From assembly GCF_021155765.1 (NCBI RefSeq), contig NC_060107.1, forward strand, positions 3,731,501-3,795,500: a stretch of DNA of 64,000 nucleotides, read 5' to 3'. The notes beneath the pieces were generated by a model, which worked only from the letters and a program-made list of their open reading frames with translations, was not told where the DNA came from and searched no databases. Made by a program: the position numbers and the translations under genes. Numbering within the stretch: position 1 is the first letter of the stretch; every line of letters begins with the position of its first letter. Positions 13,080 to 24,333 of this stretch are shown piece by piece. The DNA is from Diprion similis (lineage: Eukaryota; Arthropoda; Insecta; Hymenoptera; Diprionidae).

Positions 13080-13510
13080 TACCAGGAAAAGGAACTGGAC
13101 GAATACGAAATAATGTTTATTTCATTATTTCAATCCATATGCTACTTCAAATAGTAATGATACATTTAAGTGAACATCGTATTATGCAGAGGTGCATTGC
13201 ACCTGTACGCTAGTCGTAATTTAATACTATACTTATATACGCTACAATAATAATTATGTTATACAACACTTTTTACATTGTGCCCAAGATAATGTATATA
13301 TGTTGAACTTATTTTTCCATAAATAATAGTCAGATTTCAAATGCGATGTTAAATCAATTTCTTGCGTACCTTTTTGTCTTTTACTTGAACACTATTTACC
13401 ATATTGTACAGTACTATACACTGACAAATGAACATGTGTACTAGAATAAAAGCAAATTGAATAAACTATGACTGAAATCTTTATTACTGTATTTTTGTGA
13501 ATTTTCTTTT
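13080..13510 (+). repeat. Left tail: diverged direct repeat flanking the satellite
   Basis: This segment matches the segment at about 23210-23650 in the same orientation. Shared blocks in the same order include TGCAGAGGTGCAT, ATAGTCAGATTTC, ATCAATTTCTTGC, CCTTTTTGTCTTTTA and TTTGAATAAACT-like sequence. The copies are clearly diverged. It contains a small hairpin (AGGTGCA-T-TGCACCT, 13190-13204). No coding capacity is seen. Confidence 0.75.
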
Positions 13511-13609
13511 TCACCTCCTCAAAAACATGGTCCAAAGTTCACATTTGTCGATCCCAAATTTTTATCCATTGACTGCAGATATCTAAGACGAATCAAGTAT
13601 ATCTTACGT

Positions 13610-16600
13610 TGAATGACTATAACTTTTGATCTGTTGGTCGCAGCGTATTGGGACTGCGGTTAATCGAGTTCTCTCGCAAAATTACGTCGGAATAGTACCC
13701 TAACGGATTGTTTGCAGCACTTTTTAAAGTCGTCGAAATTTTCGCCAAAAATCCAAAGGGGTAAGCCTTACTTTTTTGGTCATTTTCGGAGCCGAGAATT
13801 TTTGGTCTTGGAATCGATTTGTATGACCATCTCTAGAGTAATTCGACCCCCAGAAACTCAGAAAACACGTAAAAAAGAGCCTCGGACCAACAGCAGAGAA
13901 ATGGCGAAGAAAATTTCCAGTTTTTCGGCTGTAACTTTTGATGCGTTGATCGCAGCGTATTGGGACTGCGGTTAATCGATTTCTCTCGCAAAATTACGTC
14001 GCAATAGTCCCCTAACGAATTATTCGCAGCACTTTTCGAAGTCGTCGAAATTTTCGCCAAAAATCCAAAGGGGTAAGCCTTACTTTTTTGGTCATTTTCG
14101 AAGCCGAAAATTTTTGGTCTTGGAATCGATTTGTATGACCATCTCTGGAGTAATTCGACCCCCAGAAACTCAGAAAACACGTAAAAAAGAGCCTCGGACC
14201 AACAGCAGAAAAATGGCGAAGAAAATTTCCAGTTTTTTGGCTGTAACTTTTGATGCGTTGATCGCAGCGTATTGGGACTGCGGTTAATCGATTTCTCTCG
14301 CAAAATTACGTCGGAATAGTACCCTAACGAATTATTTGCAGCACTTTTTAAAGTCGTCGAAATTTTCGCCAAAAATCCAAAGGGGTAAGCCTTACTTTTT
14401 TGGTCATTTTCAAAGCCGAAAATTTTTGGTCTTGGAATCGATTTGTATGACCATCTCTAGAGTAATTCGACCCCCAGGAACTCAGAAAACACGTGAAAAA
14501 GAGCCTCGGACCAACAGCAGAGAAATGGCGAAGAAAATTTCCAGTTTTTCGGCTGTAACTTTTGATGCGTTGATCGCAGCGTATTGGGACTGCGGTTAAT
14601 CGATTTCTCTCGCAAAATTACGTCGGAATAGTACCCTAACGAATTATTTGCAGCACTTTTCAAAGTCGTCGAAATTTTCGCCAAAAATCCAAAGGGGTAA
14701 GCCTTACTTTTTTGGTCATTTTCGAAGCCGAAAATTTTTGGTCTTGGAATCGATTTTTATGACCATCTCTAGAGTAATTCGACCCCCAGGAACTCAGAAA
14801 ACACGTTGAAAAGAGCCTCGGACCAACAGCAGAGAAATGGCGAAGAAAATTTCCAGTTTTTCGGCTGTAACTTTTGATGCGTTGATCGCAGCGTATTGGG
14901 ACTGCGGTTAATCGATTTCTCTCGCAAAATTACGTCGGAATAGTACCCTAACGAATTATTTGCAGCACTTTTGAAAGTCGTCGAAATTTTCGCCAAAAAT
15001 CCAAAGGGGTAAGCCTTACTTTTTTGGTCATTTTCGAAGCCGAAAATTTTTGGTCTTGGAATCGATTTGTATGACCATCTCTAGAGTAATTCGACCCCCA
15101 GGAACTCAGAAAACACGTGAAAAAGAGCCTCGGACCAACAGCAGAGAAATGGCGAAGAAAATTTCCAGTTTTTCCGCTGTAACTTTTGATGCGTTGATCG
15201 CAGCGTATTGGGACTGCGGTTAATCGATTTCTCTCGCAAAATTACGTCGGAATAGTACCCTAACGAATTATTTGCAGCACTTTTCAAAGTCGTCGAAATT
15301 TTCGCCAAAAATCCAAAGGGGTAAGCCTTACTTTTTTGGTCATTTTCGAAGCCGAAAATTTTTGGTCTTGGAATCGATTTGTATGACCATCTCTAGAGTA
15401 ATTCGACCCCCAGAAACTCAGAAAACACGTAAAAAAGAGCCTCGGACCAACAGCAGAGAAATGGCGAAGAAAATTTCCAGTTTTTCGGCTGTAACTTTTG
15501 ATGCGTTGATCGCAGCGTATTGGGACTGCGGTTAATCGATTTCTCTCGCAAAATTACGTCGCAATAGTCCCCTAACGAATTATTCGCAGCACTTTTCGAA
15601 GTCGTCGAAATTTTCGCCAAAAATCCAAAGGGGTAAGCCTTACTTTTTTGGTCATTTTCGAAGCCGAAAATTTTTGGTCTTGGAATCGATTTGTATGACC
15701 ATCTCTGGAGTAATTCGACCCCCAGAAACTCAGAAAACACGTAAAAAAGAGCCTCGGACCAACAGCAGAAAAATGGCGAAGAAAATTTCCAGTTTTTTGG
15801 CTGTAACTTTTGATGCGTTGATCGCAGCGTATTGGGACTGCGGTTAATCGATTTCTCTCGCAAAATTACGTCGGAATAGTACCCTAACGAATTATTTGCA
15901 GCACTTTTTAAAGTCGTCGAAATTTTCGCCAAAAATCCAAAGGGGTAAGCCTTACTTTTTTGGTCATTTTCAAAGCCGAAAATTTTTGGTCTTGGAATCG
16001 ATTTGTATGACCATCTCTAGAGTAATTCGACCCCCAGGAACTCAGAAAACACGTGAAAAAGAGCCTCGGACCAACAGCAGAGAAATGGCGAAGAAAATTT
16101 CCAGTTTTTCGGCTGTAACTTTTGATGCGTTGATCGCAGCGTATTGGGACTGCGGTTAATCGATTTCTCTCGCAAAATTACGTCGGAATAGTACCCTAAC
16201 GAATTATTTGCAGCACTTTTTAAAGTCGTCGAAATTTTCGCCAAAAATCCAAAGGGGTAAGCCTTACTTTTTTGGTCATTTTCGGAGCCGAAAATTTTTG
16301 GTCTTGGAATCGATTTGTATGACCATCTCTAGAGTAATTCGACCCCCAGGAACTCAGAAAACACGTGAAGAAGAGCCTCGGACCAACAGCAGAGAAATAG
16401 CGAAGAAAATTTCCAGTTTTTCGGCTGTAACTTTTGATGCGTTGATCGCAGCGTATTGGGACTGCGGTTAATCGATTTCTCTCGCAAAATTACGTCGGAA
16501 TAGTACCCTAACGAATTATTTGCAGCACTTTTCAAAGTCGTCGAAATTTTCGCCAAAAATCCAAAGGGGTAAGCCTTACTTTTTTGGTCATTTTCGAAGC

Positions 16601-19600
16601 CGAAAATTTTTGGTCTTGGAATCGATTTTTATGACCATCTCTAGAGTAATTCGACCCCCAGGAACTCAGAAAACACGTTGAAAAGAGCCTCGGACCAACA
16701 GCAGAGAAATGGCGAAGAAAATTTCCAGTTTTTCGGCTGTAACTTTTGATGCGTTGATCGCAGCGTATTGGGACTGCGGTTAATCGATTTCTCTCGCAAA
16801 ATTACGTCGGAATAGTACCCTAACGAATTATTTGCAGCACTTTTGAAAGTCGTCGAAATTTTCGCCAAAAATCCAAAGGGGTAAGCCTTACTTTTTTGGT
16901 CATTTTCGAAGCCGAAAATTTTTGGTCTTGGAATCGATTTGTATGACCATCTCTAGAGTAATTCGACCCCCAGGAACTCAGAAAACACGTGAAAAAGAGC
17001 CTCGGACCAACAGCAGAGAAATGGCGAAGAAAATTTCCAGTTTTTCCGCTGTAACTTTTGATGCGTTGATCGCAGCGTATTGGGACTGCGGTTAATCGAT
17101 TTCTCTCGCAAAATTACGTCGGAATAGTACCCTAACGAATTATTTGCAGCACTTTTCAAAGTCGTCGAAATTTTCGCCAAAAATCCAAAGGGGTAAGCCT
17201 TACTTTTTTGGTCATTTTCGAAGCCGAAAATTTTTGGTCTTGGAATCGATTTTTATGACCATCTCTAGAGTAATTCGACCCCCAGGAACTCAGAAAACAC
17301 GTTGAAAAGAGCCTCGGACCAACAGCAGAGAAATGGCGAAGAAAATTTCCAGTTTTTCGGCTGTAACTTTTGATGCGTTGATCGCAGCGTATTGGGACTG
17401 CGGTTAATCGATTTCTCTCGCAAAATTACGTCGGAATAGTACCCTAACGAATTATTTGCAGCACTTTTGAAAGTCGTCGAAATTTTCGCCAAAAATCCAA
17501 AGGGGTAAGCCTTACTTTTTTGGTCATTTTCGAAGCCGAAAATTTTTGGTCTTGGAATCGATTTGTATGACCATCTCTAGAGTAATTCGACCCCCAGGAA
17601 CTCAGAAAACACGTGAAAAAGAGCCTCGGACCAACAGCAGAGAAATGGCGAAGAAAATTTCCAGTTTTTCCGCTGTAACTTTTGATGCGTTGATCGCAGC
17701 GTATTGGGACTGCGGTTAATCGATTTCTCTCGCAAAATTACGTCGGAATAGTACCCTAACGAATTATTTGCAGCACTTTTCAAAGTCGTCGAAATTTTCG
17801 CCAAAAATCCAAAGGGGTAAGCCTTACTTTTTTGGTCATTTTCGGAGCCGAAAATTTTTGGTGTTGGAATCGATTTGTATGACCATCTCTAGAGTAATTC
17901 GACCCCCAGGAACTCAGAAAACACGTGAAAAAGAGCCTCGGACCAACAGCAGAGAAAGGGCGAAGAAAATTTCCAGTTTTTCCGCTGTAACTTTTGATGC
18001 GTTGATCGCAGCGTATTGGGACTGCGGTTAATCGATTTCTCTCGCAAAATTACGTCGGAATAGTACCCTAACGAATTATTTGCAGCACTTTTGAAAGTCG
18101 TCGAAATTTTCGCCAAAAATCCAAAGGGGTAAGCCTTACTTTTTTGGTCATTTTCGAAGCCGAAAATTTTTGGTCTTGGAATCGATTTGTATGACCATCT
18201 CTAGAGTAATTCGACCCCCAGGAACTCAGAAAACACGTGAAAAAGAGCCTCGGACCAACAGCAGAGAAATGGCGAAGAAAATTTCCAGTTTTTCGGCTGT
18301 AACTTTTGATGCGTTGATCGCAGCGTAGTGGGACTGCGGTTAATCGATTTCTCTCGCAAAATTACGTCGGAATAGTACCCTAACGAATTTTTTGCAGCAC
18401 TTTTTAAAGTCGTCGAAATTTTCGCCAAAAATCCAAAGGGGTGAGCCTTACTTTTTTGGTCATTTTCGGAGCCGAAAATTTTTGGTCTTGGAATCGATTT
18501 GTATGACCATCTCTAGAGTAATTCGAGCCCCAGGAACTCAGAAAACACGTGAAAAAGAGCCTCGGACCAACAGCAGAGAAATGGCGAAGAAAATTTCCAG
18601 TTTTTCGGCTGTAACTTTTGATGCGTTGATCGCAGCGTATTGGGACTGCGGTTAATCGATTTCTCGCGCAAAATTACGTCGGAATAGTACCCTAACGAAT
18701 TATTTGCAGCACTTTTCAAAGTCGTCGAAATTTTCGCCAAAAATCCAAAGGGGTAAGCCTTACTTTTTTGGTCATTTTCGAAGCCGAAAATTTTTGGTCT
18801 TGGAATCGATTTTTATGACCATCTCTAGAGTAATTCGACCCCCAGGAACTCAGAAAACACGTTAAAAAGAGCCTCGGACCAACAGCAGAGAAATGGCGAA
18901 GAAAATTTCCAGTTTTTCGGCTGTAACTTTTGATGCGTTAATCGCAGCGTATTGGGACTGCGGTTAATCGATTTCTCTCGCAAAATTACGTCGGAATAGT
19001 ACCCTAACGAATTATTTGCAGCACTTTTGAAAGTCGTCGAAATTTTCGCCAAAAATCCAAAGGGGTAAGCCTTACTTTTTTGGTCATTTTCGAAGTCGAA
19101 AATTTTTGGTCTTGGAATCGATTTGTATGACCATCTCTAGAGTAATTCGACCCCCAGGAACTCAGAAAACACGTGAAGAAGAGCCTCGGACCAACAGCAG
19201 AGAAATGGCGAAGAAAATTTCCAGTTTTTCCGCTGTAACTTTTGATGCGTTGATCGCAGCGTATTGGGACTGCGGTTAATCGATTTCTCTCGCAAAATTA
19301 CGTCGGAATAGTACCCTAACGAATTATTTGCAGCACTTTTCAAAGTCGTCGAAATTTTCGCCAAAAATCCAAAGGGGTAAGCCTTACTTTTTTGGTCATT
19401 TTCGAAGCCGAAAATTTTTGGTCTTGGAATCGATTTGTATGACCATCTCTAGAGTAATTCGACCCCCAGGAACTCAAAAAACACGTGAAAAAGAGCCTCG
19501 GACCAACAGCAGAGAAATGGCGAAGAAAATTTCCAGTTTTTCCGCTGTAACTTTTGATGCGTTGATCGCAGCGTATTGGGACTGCGGTTAATCGATTTCT

Positions 19601-22600
19601 CGCGCAAAATTACGTCGAAATAGTACCCCTACGAATTATTTGCAGCACTTTTGAAAGTCGTCGAAATTTTCGCCAAAAATCCAAAGGGGTAAGCCTTACT
19701 TTTTTGGTCATTTTCGAAGCCGAAAATTTTTGGTCTTGGAATCGATTTGTATGACCATCTCTAGAGTAATTCGACCCCCAGGAACTCAGAAAACACGTGA
19801 AAAAGAGCCTCGGACCAACAGCAGAGAAATGGCGAAGAAAATTTCCAGTTTTTCGGCTGTAACTTTTGATGCGTTGATCGCAGCGTATTGGGACTGCGGT
19901 TAATCGATTTCTCGCGCAAAATTACGTCGGAATAGTACCCTAACGAATTATTTGCAGCACTTTTGAAAGTCGTCGAAATTTTCGCCAAAAATCCAAAGGG
20001 GTAAGCCTTACTTTTTTGGTCATTTTCGAAGTCGAAAATTTTTGGTCTTGGAATCGATTTGTATGACCATCTCTAGAGTAATTCGACCCCCAGGAACTCA
20101 GAAAACACGTGAAGAAGAGCCTCGGACCAACAGCAGAGAAATGGCGAAGAAAATTTCCAGTTTTTCCGCTGTAACTTTTGATGCGTTGATCGCAGCGTAT
20201 TGGGACTGCGGTTAATCGATTTCTCTCGCAAAATTACGTCGGAATAGTACCCTAACGAATTATTTGCAGCACTTTTCAAAGTCGTCGAAATTTTCGCCAA
20301 AAATCCAAAGGGGTAAGCCTTACTTTTTTGGTCATTTTCGAAGCCGAAAATTTTTGGTCTTGGAATCGATTTGTATGACCATCTCTAGAGTAATTCGACC
20401 CCCAGGAACTCAGAAAACACGTGAAGAAGAGCCTCGGACCAACAGCAGAGAAATGGCGAAGAAAATTTCCAGTTTTTCCGCTGTAACTTTTGATGCGTTG
20501 ATCGCAGCGTATTGGGACTGCGGTTAATCGATTTCTCGCGCAAAATTACGTCGAAATAGTACCCCTACGAATTATTTGCAGCACTTTTGAAAGTCGTCGA
20601 AATTTTCGCCAAAAATCCAAAGGGGTAAGCCTTACTTTTTTGGTCATTTTCGAAGCCGAAAATTTTTGGTCTTGGAATCGATTTGTATGACCATCTCTAG
20701 AGTAATTTGACCCCCAGGAACTCAGAAAACACGTGAAGAAGAGCCTCGGACCGACAGCAGAGAAATGGCGAAGAAAATTTCCAGTTTTTCCGCTGTAACT
20801 TTTGATGCGTTGATCGCAGCGTATTGGGACTGCGGTTAATCGATTTCTCTCGCAAAATTACGTCGGAATAGTACCCTAACGAATTATTTGCAGCACTTTT
20901 CAAAGTCGTCGAAATTTTCGCCAAAAATCCAAAGGGGTAAGCCTTACTTTTTTGGTCATTTTCGAAGCCGAAAATTTTTGGTCTTGGAATCGATTTGTAT
21001 GACCATCTCTAGAGTAATTCGACCCCCAGGAACTCAGAAAACACGTGAAAAAGAGCCTCGGACCAACAGCAGAGAAATGGCGAAGAAAATTTCCAGTTTT
21101 TCCGCTGTAACTCTTAATGCGTTGATCGCAGCGTATTGGGACTGCGGTTAATCGATTTCTCGCGCAAAATTACGTCGAAATAGTACCCTAACGAATTATT
21201 TGCAGCACTTTTGAAAGTCGTCGAAATTTTCGCCAAAAATCCAAAGGGGTAAGCCTTACTTTTTTGGTCATTTTCGAAGCCGAAAATTTTTGGTCTTGGA
21301 ATCGATTTGTATGACCATCTCTAGAGTAATTCGACCCCCAGGAACTCAGAAAACACGTGAAAAAGAGCCTCGGACCAACAGCAGAGAAATGGCGAAGAAA
21401 ATTTCCAGTTTTTCCGCTGTAACTTTTGATGCGTTGATCGCAGCGTATTGGGACTGCGGTTAATCGATTTCTCTCGCAAAATTACGTCGGAATAGTACCC
21501 TGACGAATTAATTGCAGCACTTTTTAAAGTCGTCGAAATTTTCGCCAAAAATCCAAAGGGGTAAGCCTTACTTTTTTGGTCATTTTCGAAGCCGAAAATT
21601 TTTGGTCTTGGAATCGATTTGTATGACCATCTCTAGAGTAATTCGACCCCCAGGAACTCAGAAAACACGTGAAAAAGAGCCTCGGACCAACAGCAGAGAA
21701 ATGGCGAAGAAAATTTCCAGTTTTTCCGCTGTAACTTTTGATGCGTTGATCGCAGCGTATTGGGACTGCGGTTAATCGATTTCTCTCGCAAAATTACGTC
21801 GGAATAGTACCCTGACGAATTAATTGCAGCACTTTTTAAAGTCGTCGAAATTTTCGCCAAAAATCCAAAGGGGTAAGCCTTACTTTTTTGGTCATTTTCG
21901 AAGCCGAAAATTTTTGGTCTTGGAATCGATTTGTATGACCATCTCTAGAGTAATTCGACCCCCAGGAACTCAGAAAACACGTGAAAAAGAGCCTCGGACC
22001 AACAGCAGAAAAATGGCGAAGAAAATTTCCAGTTTTTCGGCTGTAACTTTTGATGCGTTGATCGCAGCGTATTGGGACTGCGGTTAATCGATTTCTCTCG
22101 CAAAATTACGTCGGAATAGTACCCTAACGAATTATTTGCAGCACTTTTTAAAGTCGTCGAAATTTTCGCCAAAAATCCAAAGGGGTAAGCCTTACTTTTT
22201 TGGTCATTTTCGAAGCCGAAAATTTTTGGTCTTGGAATCGATTTGTATGACCATCTCTAGAGTAATTCGACCCCCAGGAACTCAGAAAACACGTGAAAAA
22301 GAGCCTTGGACCAACAGCAGAGAAATGGCGAAGAAAATTTCCAGTTTTTCGGCTGTAACTTTTGATGCGTTGATCGCAGCGTATTGGGACTGCGGTTAAT
22401 CGATTTCTCTCGCAAAATTACGTCGGAATAGTACCCTAACGAATTATTTGCAGCACTTTTGAAAGTCGTCGAAATTTTCGCCAAAAATCCAAAGGGGTAA
22501 GCCTTACTTTCTTGGTCATTTTCGAAGCCGAAAATTTTTGGTCTTGGAATCGATTTGTATGACCATCTCTAGAGTAATTCGACCCCCAGGAACTCAGAAA

Positions 22601-22962
22601 ACACGTGAAAAAGAGCCTCGGACCAACAGCAGAGAAATGGCGAAGAAAATTTCCAGTTTTTCCGCTGTAACTTTTGATGCGTTGATCGCAGCGTATTGGG
22701 ACTGCGGTTAATCGATTTCTCTCGCAAAATTACGTCGGAATAGTACCCTAACGAATTAATTGCAGCACTTTTTAAAGTCGTCGAAATTTCCGCCAAAAAT
22801 CCAAAGGGGTAAGCCTTACTTTTTTGGTCATTTTCGGAGCCGAAAATTTTTGGTCTTGGAATCGATTTGTATGACCATCTCTAGAGTTATTCGACCCCCA
22901 GGATCTTAGAAAACACGTGAAAACGCGCGTCGGACCAATAGCACACACAGTATGGAGGAAAT
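13610..22962 (+). repeat. Satellite array: about 30 tandem copies of a 312-bp unit
   Basis: Head-to-tail units repeat every 312 bp with almost no indels. Landmarks such as GCAGCGTATTGGGACTGCGG, CCAAAGGGGTAAGCCTTAC and ACCATCTCTAGAGTAATTCG recur at exactly that spacing. Copies differ at a few positions each. Variants are shared at larger spacings: 1560 bp on the left (13.8-15.3 kb against 15.4-16.9 kb, with one extra unit in the second), 624 bp in the middle, and 936 bp on the right (for example ACCCCTACG at 19625 and 20561). The open frames of 75 and 87 codons in the copies are a property of the unit, not evidence for genes. First and last units are degraded. Confidence 0.97.
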
Positions 22963-23150
22963 TCCAGCAGCTGCAAAATTCACATAACAAATTCTTCCTC
23001 ATTTCGGCCTTAACACTTGATCGCTCCCTCGTATCCTAATCAGACTACGCTCAAAAAATTCATACTAAAAATGTAACGGGTCCGCCCTACTTTTTCTGCA
23101 AATTTCAAAGCTCAATACTTTCTGCGTCAGAATTGAATGAAGTGTCCTTC
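22963..23150 (+). repeat. Decayed satellite unit, right edge
   Basis: After the last good unit the sequence keeps weak satellite landmarks (a TTTCGGCCTTAACACTTGATCG-like run, then CCCTACTTTTTCTG at 23085), spaced with deletions relative to 312 bp. This mirrors the decayed units on the left side and leads directly into the right tail. Confidence 0.6.
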
Positions 23151-23209
23151 TCAAGCTTAAATGTATTCCTAAGAATTCTTACAAGACATTCAGAACCATT
23201 TTGTACTAA

Positions 23210-23650
23210 CAGCTGAACGAAGACCAGGAAACGTTTGTTTATTTCTTTCTTTTAATTCACGCTACATCAAATAATTATTATACAATTCCATACACACCAA
23301 ATTCTGCAGAGGTGCATAGCACCCGTACACTGGCTGAAACTAAAACTATACTCTCAAACTACAATACTAATTATCTGGTATCATACTTCTTACATTATGG
23401 ACAAGGTCATGTATATTGCACACATTTGTCCTTATATACAATAGTCAGATTTCCTACGCGACGTTCAATCAATTTCTTGCATGCCTTTTTGTCTTTTATT
23501 TAAACTCTAATAAACACGTACATTGTTAAATTACAGTCAGTATACACTAACACACGAACACTTGTACCAGACTCAAGGAAATTTGAATAAACTGTGACTG
23601 CAACTTTCCAGCTTCCAATTTGTGATTTTTCTTCTCCACCCCTCGAAAAC
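23210..23650 (+). repeat. Right tail: diverged direct repeat flanking the satellite
   Basis: Partner of the left tail (13080-13510), same orientation, lying just after a decayed satellite unit exactly as the left copy does. It ends near a TC-rich run (23660-23700) absent from the left copy. Confidence 0.75.
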
Positions 23651-23659
23651 AGAGTCTCT

Positions 23660-24333
23660 CTTCCTCTCTCTCTTTCGCACTTTCCTTCCTTCGCTAACTG
23701 TCTCTCACTTCTGTTCTGGTTTGCCTCTAAAAACCTTGTATTCACTAGCGACAAAAAATCTGCCGTAAATTATCATTCGGTCTTCCGGTGTATCCAGAAT
23801 CCAACCCACCATCTTCATGATGACATTGATAATTTAAAATTACCCAAGAAGCCTTAGGATGGGTGCGATTCAACCGAATAGATAGGCTGTACAAACAGTG
23901 CCTAATACCTCCAAAGAATGTTTTAATTTGAGACCTCATTTGCTCAACTGTAAAATAATCTACCTCTGATTTGTTAGTCACGTATCTTATTGATAACAGC
24001 CTCACCTGGAGTGAGAGAATTTTTTAGACTGCTCTTGTGAACTTTTGTTTAGTGACATCACGTTGAGGAACTACAACGGAGTGTTCATGCTAACCTGAAT
24101 CATGTACCACATCTATGGACCTTGGCGCTGAAACGTCATTCAAGCAATTGAGTCACAATTTACGTACGAAAAACATCAACGGGAGCGATTTGAAGAACTC
24201 CTGCGATTTTAGTTTTAGTATAGTTATCAAGTGGTTAAACTATTACAAGAAAATATTTCGGTATTGTGTTGCGTTGATTAAATTACTCAACACAAACCGA
24301 GTGGGCACCATTGTTTCATCACTTACAGGTTAA
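23660..24333. other. Between satellite tail and TSG101: likely TSG101 promoter and 5' UTR
   Basis: No gene supported. A 72-codon open frame (24115-24333) ends just before the TSG101 start codon and probably reflects 5' UTR. The TC-rich run at 23660-23700 is low complexity. Confidence 0.4.

Noticed and set aside
13712-22796. Dozens of 75-, 87- and 179-codon open frames as protein genes
   Set aside because: They repeat with the 312-bp satellite unit on both strands and have no recognised domain. Treated as a property of the repeat; the open frame is noted as a finding only.
13610-22962. CRISPR array
   Set aside because: Repeats are contiguous 312-bp units with no spacers, in an insect-type genome.
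12950-23655. LTR retrotransposon with the tails as LTRs
   Set aside because: The tails lack clear TG...CA ends, no primer site or gag/pol coding is present, and the interior is satellite only.
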